Assembly: GCF_900100275.1 (NCBI RefSeq)
Contig: NZ_FNET01000001.1
Location: 496,001-560,000 of the forward strand
Source: Lentzea albidocapillata subsp. violacea
Lineage (GTDB): Bacteria > Actinomycetota > Actinomycetes > Mycobacteriales > Pseudonocardiaceae
DNA: 64,000 nucleotides
Reading direction: 5' to 3'
Under the pieces are notes generated by a model that ran no database searches, was not told the DNA's origin, and saw nothing but the letters and a program-made list of their open reading frames with translations. The position numbers were made by a program, and so were the translations under genes. Position 1 is the first letter of the stretch, and the number at the start of each line of letters is the position of its first letter. This document shows, piece after piece, positions 25,327-33,885 of the stretch.

Positions 25327-27603
25327 GTGCGAAGAAGAAGATCTCTGCTCGCCACAGCACTGGTGTCGATGACCGTGGCGGCGCTGGCCGTCCCCGCGTC
25401 GGCCGCGCCCGCGGCACTGGCCGGGTGTTCCGGCACCAACGACAGCGACGTGGCGATCGGCGACAACACGACCGTCGAGTCGCCGATCGTCATCTCCGGC
25501 TGCGCCTCGGCTCCGTCCGCGACCGCCACGGTGCCGGTGAAGATCGTCCACACCTACGAAGGTGACCTCCAGGTCAGCCTCATCGCCCCGGATGGCTCCG
25601 CCTACGTCCTGCACAACCGCTCGGGCGGTTCCGCGGACGACATCGACCAGACCTACACCGTCGACCTGTCGGGCGAGACCTCGAACGGCACGTGGAAGCT
25701 GCGGGTCAACGACAACGCGGCCAACGACGTCGGCCGGATCGACACCTGGTCGCTCAACCTCGGCGGCTCGACCCCCGCGAACGACTTCTCCGTCGCCGTC
25801 TCGCCTGCCTCCGGTTCGGTGGCGGCGGGCTCGGCGGCCTCGACCACCGTCCAGACCCAGACCACGGCGGGCCAGGCGCAGACCGTCGCGCTGACCGCGA
25901 CCGGGCTGCCCTCCGGCGCCACCGCGTCGTTCAGCCCCTCGTCCGTCACGACGGGCACGAACTCCACGCTGTCGATCAGCACGACCGCGTCGATCTCCTC
26001 GGGCACCTACCCGATCACCGTGCGGGCCGCGGGCGGCACGACGAAGACCGCGACCTACACGCTGACGGTCACCGGCGGCACCGGTCCGCAGATCCCGGAC
26101 ATCGACATCAACGCGGTCAAGGCGCACCTGACCGCGTTCGGCACGATCGCCTCGCAGAACGGCGGCAACCGGCGTTCGACGTCGGCCGGCTACCGCGCGT
26201 CGGTGACGTACGTGAAGGACAAGCTCACCGCGGCGGGCTTCACCGTCACCGAGCAGCCCTGTACCTCGGGCTGCACCACCGGCGCCGGTCCGAACGTGAT
26301 CGCGGAATGGCCGGGTGGCAACGCGAACAACGTCTACATGTTCGGCGCGCACCTCGACGGCGTGTCCGCGGGCGCCGGCATCAACGACAACGCCTCGGGC
26401 TCGTCGGCGTTGCTGGAGACCGCGCTCGTGCTCGCCCAGCGCAACCCGTCGATGCTGAACAAGGTCCGCTTCGGCTGGTGGACCGACGAGGAGCAGGGCC
26501 TCAACGGCTCACGCTTCTACGTCTCGCAGCTCCCGTCCACCGAGCGCACGAAGATCAAGACCTACCACAACTTCGACATGGTGGGCTCGGTCAACGGCGG
26601 CTACTTCATCAACAACATCACCTCGGCGCAGTCCACGCACATGAAGGCGTACTGGGACTCCCTGGGCCTGCAGCCGGAGGAGAACACCGAGGGCCGCAAC
26701 CGGTCCGACGACGCGTCCTTCACCAACGCGGGCATCCCGGCGTCCGGCTACGCCATGGGCGCGAGCGCCCGCAAGACCGCGGCGCAGGCGTCGAAGTGGG
26801 GCGGTACCTCGGGTGGCGCGTTCGACCCCTGCTACCACGCGTCCTGCGACGGCACCGCGAACATCAGCGACACGCACCTGAACCGCGCGGTCGACGGCAT
26901 CGCCTACACCCTCTGGAAGTCGGCCGTCAGCGCCGGCACGCCGGGCGCGGACTTCTCCGTGTCGGTGTCGCCCGCGTCCGGTTCGGTGGCGGCGGGCTCG
27001 TCCGTCTCGGCCACCGTCGGCACCGCGACGGTCAGCGGTGACCCGCAGACCGTGCAGCTGTCCGCGTCCGGGCTTCCCTCCGGTGCGACGGCATCGTTCA
27101 GCCCGGCGTCCGTCCAGACCGGATCAAACTCGACGCTCACCATCGGCACCACGGCGTCCGTCGCGGCCGGCACCTACCCGGTGACGATCACGGCGGCCGG
27201 CTCGGCGTCCCGCACGGCCACCTACTCGCTGACCGTCACCGGCGACGGCGGCAGTTGCACCGGCACCAACCCCAACGACGTCGCCATCCCGGACGCGGGT
27301 GCCGCGGTCGACAGCGACATCGTGATCTCCGGGTGTTCCTCGGCGCCGTCCGCCGGTTCCGTGGTGACGGTGCGGATCGTGCACCCGTACGTCGGTGACC
27401 TGACGGTGGCCCTGATCGCGCCGGACGGCACGTCGTACACGCTGCACAACCGCTCCGGTGGTTCCGCGGACAACATCGACCGCACCTACACGGTCAACGT
27501 GTCGGGCGAGGGCGCCAACGGCACGTGGAAGCTTCGCGTCCGCGACCTCGGGCCGGCTGATGTCGGCAGGATCGACACGTGGGGCCTCAACCTGGCCCCG
27601 TAG
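25327..27603 (+). CDS. Secreted M28 zinc aminopeptidase flanked by Ig-like and P domains
   Basis: GTG 25327 follows GAAGGAG. The 758-residue precursor has a signal peptide, a P domain (about 32-145), an Ig-like repeat (about 150-255), an M28 peptidase, a second Ig-like repeat (about 540-635) and a second P domain (about 640-758): a nearly mirror-symmetric layout. The zinc and catalytic residues of Streptomyces griseus aminopeptidase are all visible: His342 (GAHLDG), Asp354 (NDNASG), Glu388/Glu389 (TDEEQG), Asp417 (NFDMVG) and His517 (SDTHLN). It should release N-terminal residues from peptides made by neighbouring endoproteases. The repeats resemble those of the S1 protease at 2761. Confidence 0.93.
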   Translation: MRRRRSLLATALVSMTVAALAVPASAAPAALAGCSGTNDSDVAIGDNTTVESPIVISGCASAPSATATVPVKIVHTYEGDLQVSLIAPDGSAYVLHNRSGGSADDIDQTYTVDLSGETSNGTWKLRVNDNAANDVGRIDTWSLNLGGSTPANDFSVAVSPASGSVAAGSAASTTVQTQTTAGQAQTVALTATGLPSGATASFSPSSVTTGTNSTLSISTTASISSGTYPITVRAAGGTTKTATYTLTVTGGTGPQIPDIDINAVKAHLTAFGTIASQNGGNRRSTSAGYRASVTYVKDKLTAAGFTVTEQPCTSGCTTGAGPNVIAEWPGGNANNVYMFGAHLDGVSAGAGINDNASGSSALLETALVLAQRNPSMLNKVRFGWWTDEEQGLNGSRFYVSQLPSTERTKIKTYHNFDMVGSVNGGYFINNITSAQSTHMKAYWDSLGLQPEENTEGRNRSDDASFTNAGIPASGYAMGASARKTAAQASKWGGTSGGAFDPCYHASCDGTANISDTHLNRAVDGIAYTLWKSAVSAGTPGADFSVSVSPASGSVAAGSSVSATVGTATVSGDPQTVQLSASGLPSGATASFSPASVQTGSNSTLTIGTTASVAAGTYPVTITAAGSASRTATYSLTVTGDGGSCTGTNPNDVAIPDAGAAVDSDIVISGCSSAPSAGSVVTVRIVHPYVGDLTVALIAPDGTSYTLHNRSGGSADNIDRTYTVNVSGEGANGTWKLRVRDLGPADVGRIDTWGLNLAP

Positions 27604-27614
27604 GCTCCGTCGAT

Positions 27615-27663
27615 AAGTGGCCTCTTGATTTATCCCCGCAATGGGTATTCTGAGAGGCCACTT
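27615..27663. repeat. 49-bp element with 11-bp terminal inverted repeats
   Basis: AAGTGGCCTCT (27615-27625) is repeated in perfect inversion at 27653-27663 around a 27-nt AT-richer loop. It lies between the aminopeptidase stop (27603) and the GNAT start. It could be a long-loop terminator, an operator or a small dispersed repeat; the sequence alone does not decide. Confidence 0.5.
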
Positions 27664-27683
27664 GTTCGGCGAACATCTTGGTT

Positions 27684-28124
27684 GTGACCACTACCTTCAC
27701 TCGCACCATCGCCGAACTGGACGGCGGGGACACCGCCCTGGCGTTCGACGTGATGCGCGAACTCCGCCCGCATCTCACCGACGCCGACGAGTTCGCCGAG
27801 CTCGTGCGCGCCCAGCGGCGGGAGGGCTACCGGCTCGTCGTCGCCTTCGACGAGATGGACCGTCTCGTCTCGTTGGCCGGATTCCGGCACATGACCAACC
27901 TCTACGCGGGGCCGCACCTCTACATCGACGACCTGAGCACCCTGCCGTCCGCCCGCGGGCAGGGCCACGCGAGCGCCCTGCTGCGGTGGGTCGACGACGA
28001 GGCCCGCCGCCTGGGCTGCGCGGGCGTGCACCTCGACTCCGGGACGCCGCGGCACGACGCGCACCGCCTCTACCTGGCGTCCGGCTTCGTCATCCCCGCG
28101 TTCCACTTCGCCAAGAGCCTCTGA
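27684..28124 (+). CDS. GNAT-family N-acetyltransferase
   Basis: The 146-residue protein has the GNAT acetyl-CoA motif A, 'IDDLSTLPSARGQGHASALL', and a motif B region ending 'HRLYLASGFVIPAFHFAK'. GTG 27684 is chosen; TTG 27678 is two codons upstream. Neither has a clear ribosome site, so a leaderless transcript is possible. The substrate is unknown. It is an isolated gene between secreted peptidases, and its start lies 20 nt after the inverted repeat at 27615-27663. Confidence 0.85.
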   Translation: MTTTFTRTIAELDGGDTALAFDVMRELRPHLTDADEFAELVRAQRREGYRLVVAFDEMDRLVSLAGFRHMTNLYAGPHLYIDDLSTLPSARGQGHASALLRWVDDEARRLGCAGVHLDSGTPRHDAHRLYLASGFVIPAFHFAKSL

Positions 28125-28269
28125 AAGGGCGTCGCCCCCACGCCCGTCGATCGCGACCGTCGCGGTGTCGCCGCCGTCTCGATTCCAGCGATTCACCTAA
28201 ACCGGTGCGCCTCGCTGTACGTACACCCAGACAGGAGCGGATCTCAATCCGGTAACGAGAGGGCGCCAC

Positions 28270-29172
28270 ATGGGCAAACACCACGATGACAACCGCCGGG
28301 CCAAGGTGATCGCGGGCGCCATCGGGCTCGTCGCCGTGGCGATCACCGCCTCGACGTTCACGGCGAGCCAGGCGGCGCCGGAGTTGCGCACGGCCCCCGC
28401 GCAGGCCACCGAGACGTTGCGGCAGAAGGCTTCCGTGCCGGGCACCGCGTGGGCGGTCAACCCGACGACGAACGAGGTCCTCGTCACCGCCGACAGCACC
28501 GTCACCGGCGCCAAGTGGGACAACCTGGTGTCCACGGTGAAGGGCATGGGCGCCGGGGTGAGGCTGCAACGCACCGGGGGCACGTTCAAGCTGTTCGCCG
28601 AGGGCGGAGACGGGATCTTCGCGGGCAACAGCCGCTGTTCGCTCGGCTTCAACGTCGTCACGGACGACGGCCGCCCCGCCATCCTCACCGCCGGCCACTG
28701 CGCGGCCGCGGGCAGGCAGTTCTCCCTCACACCGGGCGGCAGGGCCGTCGCGACCGTCGCGCGCTCGACCTTCCCCGGCAACGGCGACTTCGCCCTGCTC
28801 ACCTACAACAACCGCAACACCGCCGCGCCCAGCGAGGTCGACACCGGCAACGGCCGCAAGGTGCGGATCCAGCGCGCAGCCGAGGCCAGGGTCGGCACGC
28901 AGGTCCAGCGGATGGGCAGCACGACAGGCCTGCGCGCCGGCCGTGTCACCGGTCTCAACGCCACCGTGAACTACCCGGAGGGACGCGTCACCGGTCTCAT
29001 CCAGACGACCGTGTGCGCGGAGGGCGGCGACAGCGGCGGACCGCTCTTCACCGTCAACGGCAACGCGATCGGCCTGACCTCGGGCGGAAGCGGCGACTGC
29101 CGCAGCGGCGGTGTCACGTTCTTCCAGCCCGTCACCCGAGCGCTCGCCGCCGTGGGCGCGCGCATCCCCTGA
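28270..29172 (+). CDS. Streptogrisin-like secreted serine protease (S1E)
   Basis: ATG 28270 is preceded by GAGAGG. The 300-residue precursor has a membrane-spanning signal (residues 11-36), a short propeptide to about residue 115 and a compact chymotrypsin-like domain with His143 (LTAGHC), Asp173 (GDFALL) and Ser255 (EGGDSGGPL). It ends without accessory domains, as in Streptomyces griseus proteases A and B. The short propeptide (about 80 residues) contrasts with the longer one of the protease at 20729. It should be an extracellular endoprotease. A 16-bp terminator follows. Confidence 0.93.
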   Translation: MGKHHDDNRRAKVIAGAIGLVAVAITASTFTASQAAPELRTAPAQATETLRQKASVPGTAWAVNPTTNEVLVTADSTVTGAKWDNLVSTVKGMGAGVRLQRTGGTFKLFAEGGDGIFAGNSRCSLGFNVVTDDGRPAILTAGHCAAAGRQFSLTPGGRAVATVARSTFPGNGDFALLTYNNRNTAAPSEVDTGNGRKVRIQRAAEARVGTQVQRMGSTTGLRAGRVTGLNATVNYPEGRVTGLIQTTVCAEGGDSGGPLFTVNGNAIGLTSGGSGDCRSGGVTFFQPVTRALAAVGARIP

Positions 29173-29173
29173 T

Positions 29174-29211
29174 TCAGGCGGCGTCCCGTCTGCTCACGGG
29201 ACGCCGCCTGA
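29174..29211 (+). terminator. Strong hairpin terminator after the streptogrisin-like gene
   Basis: A perfect 16-bp stem (TCAGGCGGCGTCCCGT / ACGGGACGCCGCCTGA) with loop CTGCTC begins 2 nt after the stop codon. Confidence 0.85.
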
Positions 29212-29299
29212 TCCGGCGCCGCACGCGCCGACGTCCGCCACGGTCCGCCGTGCTGGACGCGTCGCGTGCGGCGTCGTTCTCGTTGTGCGCCAACGGTTG

Positions 29300-29330
29300 C
29301 GGCCTGCCGATGGATTCCATCGACAGGCCG
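29300..29330 (-). terminator. Hairpin downstream of the AMIN-like protein gene
   Basis: Arms CGGCCTG and CGATGGA pair with TCCATCG and CAGGCCG, interrupted by a single C-A mismatch, around a minimal loop. It lies 45-75 nt downstream of the minus-strand stop at 29375. Confidence 0.6.
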
Positions 29331-29374
29331 TCTGACCAGGTCGGACAAACTACGGTCCACAGACCCACGCGGGA

Positions 29375-29905
29375 CTACCAGCGATGCGCGACGTCGACGA
29401 CCATTCGCGATCCAGTGCCGGGCCCGTCGAGCAGGAACACCCGGAACGGCAGCCGCGCGCGGACGCCCAGCCCGATCGTCGTCTGCCCCTCGAACTGACC
29501 CGCCCACGCGACGTGGCGGAACGTGCTGTACTCGCTGACATCGGCGAGTTCGCCGTTCGGGAGGAAGATCGCGTCGGTCGCGATCGTCGGAACCCTCGCG
29601 ATGACCTCCAGCCGTGCGCCGCCGCGCACCGGGACGAGCTCGCCCGACCCGTCCTTGCGGATCTCGGCGACATACCGCACGGAGTAGCCGCGCACGTCGC
29701 CGTTCACGTCGAGGACCATCCGGTCGAAGCAGGTGTGCCGGCCGGTGCGGATGTCGTACAGCTCGTCGGTGGAGCCGGGGCTCGCCTCCTTCGGCAGGGA
29801 ACCCCAGGTGATGCCGCAGTACGGCGTACTGGCCCCCGCCGTGGCGGGCACCCCCAGCAGCACACCGAAGACAATCGCCACCAGGACCACAAGGGAACGC
29901 CTCAT
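29375..29905 (-). CDS. Secreted AMIN-like domain protein
   Basis: ATG 29905 follows GGAGG. The 176-residue precursor has a signal peptide ending near AGA-S and a mature part with 'YCGITWGSLPKE', 'RTGRHTCFDRMVLDVNGD' and 'SRMVVDVAHRW', matching the AMIN-like domain proteins common in actinobacteria. Two cysteines (Y-C-GITWG and HT-C-FDR) may form a disulfide. The family is extracellular or cell-wall associated with no proven activity. The gene is monocistronic, pointing away from the DUF1996 gene, with a 311-nt gap between the two starts. Confidence 0.82.
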   Translation of the reverse strand: MRRSLVVLVAIVFGVLLGVPATAGASTPYCGITWGSLPKEASPGSTDELYDIRTGRHTCFDRMVLDVNGDVRGYSVRYVAEIRKDGSGELVPVRGGARLEVIARVPTIATDAIFLPNGELADVSEYSTFRHVAWAGQFEGQTTIGLGVRARLPFRVFLLDGPGTGSRMVVDVAHRW

Positions 29906-30216
29906 CACGGCCTCCTGACACGAAATACTGCTGCACTGAAGGACGCCTGCCCTGTGCCCCGGTTGCGTGGGATCACGTGTGTGGCCGCGTTGCACACCTC
30001 GGGATCCGAGTTGCTCAGGGGTGACAGCGTTGTCGGACACTTCCGGTTACCGCCCGGTGCGATAAGGGTGATCCTTACTCCCCGGTAACCCGGAAAGCGC
30101 TTACTACCCCATCAGGGCTGGATTTCCTACGAACTTGTGACGCGAAACTCGTGATTAATCCGGAAGCGCGCGTAGTACGTACTCCTGATCATGCACGGCA
30201 TCGCCGAGGAGGACGT
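29906..30216. other. Divergent intergenic region of 311 nt
   Basis: No gene is supported here. The region holds promoters for two divergent secreted-protein genes and is less GC-rich than its surroundings. It contains a perfect 10-bp palindrome AGTACGTACT at 30174-30183, 34-43 nt upstream of the DUF1996 start, and GAGGAGGA just before ATG 30217. No riboswitch or RNA fold is convincing by eye. Confidence 0.5.
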
Positions 30217-32067
30217 ATGACACACCGCATAACCGACAGGCGGAAGTTCCGTCTGATCGCCTCGTTGTCGGCGGTCGCCGTGGTGGCCGCCGGTACCGCC
30301 ACCGTGGCACTGGCCGCGAAGAACGGTGACCCGGCGCCGGCCAGCGCGTTCGTGCGCATCGAGCAGGTCGGTAGGAACGTCGTGAACCCGAAGGTGCAGC
30401 AGGGGGGCACCAGTGGTGTGTTCACCGTCGACTGCGGCACGAACGAGAACGGCAAGCGCAGCGCGGACAACCCGGTCGCCCAGCCGGGTGTTGATCACGG
30501 CGCCCAGCACGTCCACGACTTCGTCGGCAACCAGTCGATCAGCGCGGACTCGACCGACGAGTCTCTGGAGGATTCGGACACCAGCTGCAAGAACGGCGAC
30601 AAGTCGTCCTACTTCTGGCCGGTCGTGCGGATCAACCCGAACGCGAACACGACCTCGTCGGGGTCCGGTCCGGACAAGATCAAGGAGGCGGGCGCACCGC
30701 ACGTCACCTGCCCGTCGGTCAAGGACCGTCTGCCCGCCGTGCCGCAGCAGGCGAGCGGCGAGGTGGACCGCAACCTCGAGCTGCTGGACAAGCAGCTCAA
30801 GGAAGCCAACGACCGGGTGGCGCGCAACGAGAACCCCGGTGACCCGAACTTCGTCAACAACGCGATTCTCGGCCCGCTGCGCAGCAAGCGAGTGGCCACC
30901 CTGGACCGCATGGCGATCGCGATCGGCCGCAGTGCGCCCAAGCCGAACCTGACCTCGCTCGTCGAATGCGAGCTGTTCTTCGGCGGACACGGCGACAACG
31001 GCCAGGCCCCGCGCAAGTTCAGCGGCCAGCCGGGCGGCTCGGACGGACACGGCGATCACGGTCAGGCTCCGCGCAAGTTCGCCGGCCAGCCCGGCGGCTC
31101 TGGCGACGACGCGACCCCGACCGTGAAGTGCCCCTCGGTGCGCGGCGCGCTGGGTGCCGTGCCGGACCAGGCGATCGCCGAGGTGGATCGCAACCTCGTG
31201 CTGCTGGACAAGCAGATCGCGGAGGCCAACCAGCGGATCGTGACCTCCAAGGGGCAGGGCGGCCCGAACTTCGTCAACAACGCCATTCTGGGGCCGTTGA
31301 AGGACAAGCGGGTCGCCACGATCGACCGGATGGCCATCGCCATCGGCCGCAACGCCCAGAAGCCGCAGGGTCTGGAGCGCCTGGCGCCCTGCAAGCTCAT
31401 CAACGACACCGCGGGCGGTAACAACAACGGCGGCGGTAACAACAACGGCGGTAACAACAACAACGGCGGCAACAACAACGGCGGTAACGCGGCACTGGCG
31501 GTTCCCGCCGGGCCGAACCTGGAACTCGTCGGCAACGTCGGCAAGATCGTCCGACCCGCCCAGGCGAAGATCGAGTACCGCGGCAACGCGACCAGCAAGG
31601 TCACCGCCATGCCGAAGTTCCTCAAGATGACCACCGGTGACGCCAAGCCGACCAGCCGTGGCCCCGCCAACGCCCGCGCGACGTGGACCTGCAGCGGGTT
31701 CGAGGACCGCCTCTCGGACAAGTACGTCATCTGCCCGAACGGCAGCAAGGTCATGCGGGTGCACGACTTCCCGGGCTGCTGGGACGGCCAGAACACCGAC
31801 AGCGCCAACCACCGTGATCACATGCGGTTCGCGGACAAGCAGACCGGCGCGTGCCCCAAGGGCTTCAAGGCGATCCCACAGCTGCGGGTCACCACCGTCT
31901 ACAACCTTCCGGCGGACGTGCAGCAGAAGGGTCAGTACCAGCTCGACGCCTTCCCCGAGGAGAACCACAACCCGTTCTCCGACCACCACGACTACGCCAA
32001 CGTCAACTCCGACCAGACGATGGCGCAGATCGTGAAGTGCGTGAACGACGGGCGCAAGTGCTCCTGA
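30217..32067 (+). CDS. Secreted DUF1996 protein split by a tandem-repeat insertion and an Asn/Gly linker
   Basis: ATG 30217 follows GAGGAGGA. The 616-residue precursor has a signal peptide (ending ALA-A). The start of a DUF1996 domain follows ('QHVHDFVGNQSISADSTDES', 'SYFWPVVRINPN'), then two homologous segments of about 85 residues beginning 'CPSV' and containing 'EVDRNL.LLDKQ', 'NFVNNAILGPL' and 'KRVAT.DRMAIAIGR'. They are joined by short 'HGDxGQAPRKF' repeats and an Asn/Gly-rich linker (about 401-425). The rest of DUF1996 then resumes ('CPNGSKVMRVHDFPGCWDGQ', 'NHRDHMRF'). DUF1996 proteins are secreted and sometimes attached to carbohydrate-binding modules; activity is unknown. The insertion is unusual and may be a helical binding module. 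Confidence 0.85.
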   Translation: MTHRITDRRKFRLIASLSAVAVVAAGTATVALAAKNGDPAPASAFVRIEQVGRNVVNPKVQQGGTSGVFTVDCGTNENGKRSADNPVAQPGVDHGAQHVHDFVGNQSISADSTDESLEDSDTSCKNGDKSSYFWPVVRINPNANTTSSGSGPDKIKEAGAPHVTCPSVKDRLPAVPQQASGEVDRNLELLDKQLKEANDRVARNENPGDPNFVNNAILGPLRSKRVATLDRMAIAIGRSAPKPNLTSLVECELFFGGHGDNGQAPRKFSGQPGGSDGHGDHGQAPRKFAGQPGGSGDDATPTVKCPSVRGALGAVPDQAIAEVDRNLVLLDKQIAEANQRIVTSKGQGGPNFVNNAILGPLKDKRVATIDRMAIAIGRNAQKPQGLERLAPCKLINDTAGGNNNGGGNNNGGNNNNGGNNNGGNAALAVPAGPNLELVGNVGKIVRPAQAKIEYRGNATSKVTAMPKFLKMTTGDAKPTSRGPANARATWTCSGFEDRLSDKYVICPNGSKVMRVHDFPGCWDGQNTDSANHRDHMRFADKQTGACPKGFKAIPQLRVTTVYNLPADVQQKGQYQLDAFPEENHNPFSDHHDYANVNSDQTMAQIVKCVNDGRKCS

Positions 32068-32073
32068 ACGTCG

Positions 32074-32106
32074 TGAGGTGGCGGTGCGACTCGCGCCGCC
32101 ACCTCA
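32074..32106 (+). terminator. Terminator after the DUF1996 gene
   Basis: An 11-bp stem TGAGGTGGCGG / CCGCCACCTCA with an 11-nt loop lies 7 nt after the stop and before the convergent oxidoreductase gene. Confidence 0.7.
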
Positions 32107-32143
32107 GCCCATGGTGGCACGCGCAGGTCGTGTTACCTGAGGA

Positions 32144-33031
32144 CTACATCGCCAGCACGACCCGGCCGTGAGCGGTGCGGTGCCAGGCATCGGTGACGTC
32201 GGCCAGTGGCACCACCTCGTGGTCGACGGTGAGCGCACCCGCCGCCGCGTGCCGGGCGATCACGGAGATGGCGTCGGCCCGCTGCCGCACGGTCAGTTCG
32301 TTGTTGGTGTAACCGGACAACCGCAATGACCGGCTGCGCAACGTGGACGACGTGATCGGGCTCGTCTCGCCCGCCGAACCGCCGAGGTTCACCCACCGGC
32401 CGCCCGGTCGCAACGCCTGGGCGGCCGCGGCGGCGGGAGCCCCGAACAACGGGTCGATCAGCAGGTCGGCGCCCTGGGCGGCGTCGGCCACGTCCTCCAG
32501 CGCGACCACGACGTCCGCTCCCGCTCGCACCGCGCGTGCACGGGCCTCGGCCGAACGTGCGGCGGCCACCACCCGTCCGGCACCGGCGAGCCGGGCGAGC
32601 TGGATCGCGGCCTGACCGACCGCGCCGCAGCCGAGCACGACCACGGACTCGCCCGGTGCCAGACTGCTCAACGCCATGTACGCGGCTACGGCGGACAGTC
32701 CGAGCGCGGCCATCACGAACGGGTCGACGTCCGGCAGGAACACCAGGTCTTCCTCGCGTGCCAACGCCTTCGCGGCCATGCTCCCGTCACCGGGAGCCAT
32801 CCCGGCGGTGGTGGGGAACCACACCGTCCGCCCGTCGACGGTCCCGATCCCTTGCACCCCAGGCACATAGGGTGTCGCGGGCACGCCGAAGTAGGACGTG
32901 CCGCCGGCGCACAGGCGATCCAACGGGGTGATGGGCGCGGCGAGGACGTCCACGACGACCTCGCCGGAGGGCTCGTCCCGGTCGGCGAGCGACGGAGGCT
33001 GACCGGGACGAACGACTACCGCGGCGCGCAC
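32144..33031 (-). CDS. Zinc-type alcohol dehydrogenase/quinone oxidoreductase-like protein, last gene of the catabolic operon
   Basis: GTG 33031 lies inside the end of the dioxygenase gene (16-nt overlap), so translation is coupled. The 295-residue protein is a medium-chain reductase with an N-terminal GroES-like domain ('EVVVDVLAAPITPLDRLCAG') and a nucleotide-binding 'VVVLGCGAVGQAAIQLARLAG'. It lacks the cysteine sets of zinc alcohol dehydrogenases and is short, so it is more like a zinc-free NADPH:quinone or enoyl reductase. In a pathway with intradiol cleavage it could serve as a maleylacetate-type or enoyl reductase (inference). It is the most 3' gene of the five-gene operon. Confidence 0.8.
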   Translation of the reverse strand: MRAAVVVRPGQPPSLADRDEPSGEVVVDVLAAPITPLDRLCAGGTSYFGVPATPYVPGVQGIGTVDGRTVWFPTTAGMAPGDGSMAAKALAREEDLVFLPDVDPFVMAALGLSAVAAYMALSSLAPGESVVVLGCGAVGQAAIQLARLAGAGRVVAAARSAEARARAVRAGADVVVALEDVADAAQGADLLIDPLFGAPAAAAAQALRPGGRWVNLGGSAGETSPITSSTLRSRSLRLSGYTNNELTVRQRADAISVIARHAAAGALTVDHEVVPLADVTDAWHRTAHGRVVLAM

Positions 33032-33882
33032 GGCTGCAACACGAAGTCGAACTCGGCGAGCACCCACGGCACCGCGGACGTGCCGCCGTCCGGCGTCGGG
33101 CCGGGCTCGCGCGGCTCGAACCTGACTACCAGCTCCTGCTTGGTGCCGAACACGACGTCGCTGTCGAGGTACTCGGCGCCCTCCTCGAACAGGTGCGTGA
33201 TCAGCGGTTCGTGCCCCTCGGCGGTGAGCAGGAAGTGCACGTGCGCCGGCCGGAAGTGGCTGATCTCCGTCTGCCCGATCAACGCGCCGACCGGCCCGTC
33301 CATCGGGATCGAGTACCCCTTCGGCGTGATCGTGCGGACGCAGTAGGTGCCGTCCACTTCGGTGCGGTACTTCGCGCGCAGCCGTGCCTCGTCCACTTCG
33401 AGCTGCGCCTCGTACGCGCCGTCGGCGTCGGCCTGCCAGACGTCCAGCACGGCCCCGGACACCGGCGAACCGTCCAGCGAACGCACGCTTCCGGTGAGGT
33501 AGAGCGGAGTTCCGTCCACGTCGTCGGACATGTCACCGCCGAACCCGAGCTCGGGGGAGCCGTCGATGTGGAACGGCCCGAGCACGGTCGCCGGTGTCAC
33601 ACCCGCGGAGAACCGGTGGTTCATCTGCACGACGAGCATGCTCAGGCCGAGCACGTCGGATGCGAGGATGAACTCCTCACGCTTGGCGTCGCTGATCTGC
33701 CCGGTCGCGGTGAGCCACCCGATCGCGGCCATCCACTCGGCCTCGGTGAGCCGCACCTCGCGGGCGAACTCGTGCAGGTGCCGGACCAGCGCGGTCATCA
33801 GCGTCGCGGTCCGCGGGTCCTTCGCGGTGGCCCAGCGCTGCTCCGCGAGCGCGGTGATGTTGTCCTCGGTGACGAGCTGCAT
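33016..33882 (-). CDS. Intradiol ring-cleavage dioxygenase (hydroxyquinol/catechol 1,2-dioxygenase family)
   Basis: ATG 33882 follows GAGGAG and starts 3 nt after the citryl-CoA-lyase-like gene's stop. The 288-residue protein has the N-terminal dimerisation domain of intradiol dioxygenases (about 1-95) and a catalytic C-terminal domain with 'VLGPFHIDGSPE', 'DVWQADADGAYEAQ', 'YCVRTITPKGYSIP' and 'SHFRPAHVHF', supplying the Tyr/Tyr/His/His iron ligands. Length and N-terminal domain favour the hydroxyquinol or catechol 1,2-dioxygenase branch rather than protocatechuate 3,4-dioxygenase. It should cleave a dihydroxylated or trihydroxylated ring between the hydroxyls. The ring substrate is unknown. 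Confidence 0.88.
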   Translation of the reverse strand: MQLVTEDNITALAEQRWATAKDPRTATLMTALVRHLHEFAREVRLTEAEWMAAIGWLTATGQISDAKREEFILASDVLGLSMLVVQMNHRFSAGVTPATVLGPFHIDGSPELGFGGDMSDDVDGTPLYLTGSVRSLDGSPVSGAVLDVWQADADGAYEAQLEVDEARLRAKYRTEVDGTYCVRTITPKGYSIPMDGPVGALIGQTEISHFRPAHVHFLLTAEGHEPLITHLFEEGAEYLDSDVVFGTKQELVVRFEPREPGPTPDGGTSAVPWVLAEFDFVLQPCAPR

Positions 33883-33885
33883 TGC

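Noticed and set aside
28127-28145. GGGCGT/ACGCCC hairpin after the GNAT gene
   Set aside because: A stem of only 6 bp in GC-rich DNA is expected by chance.
31410-31490. Repeated GGTAACAACAACGGC units, considered as a CRISPR-like or regulatory repeat
   Set aside because: The units are in frame and encode the Asn/Gly linker of the DUF1996 protein. They have no spacers.
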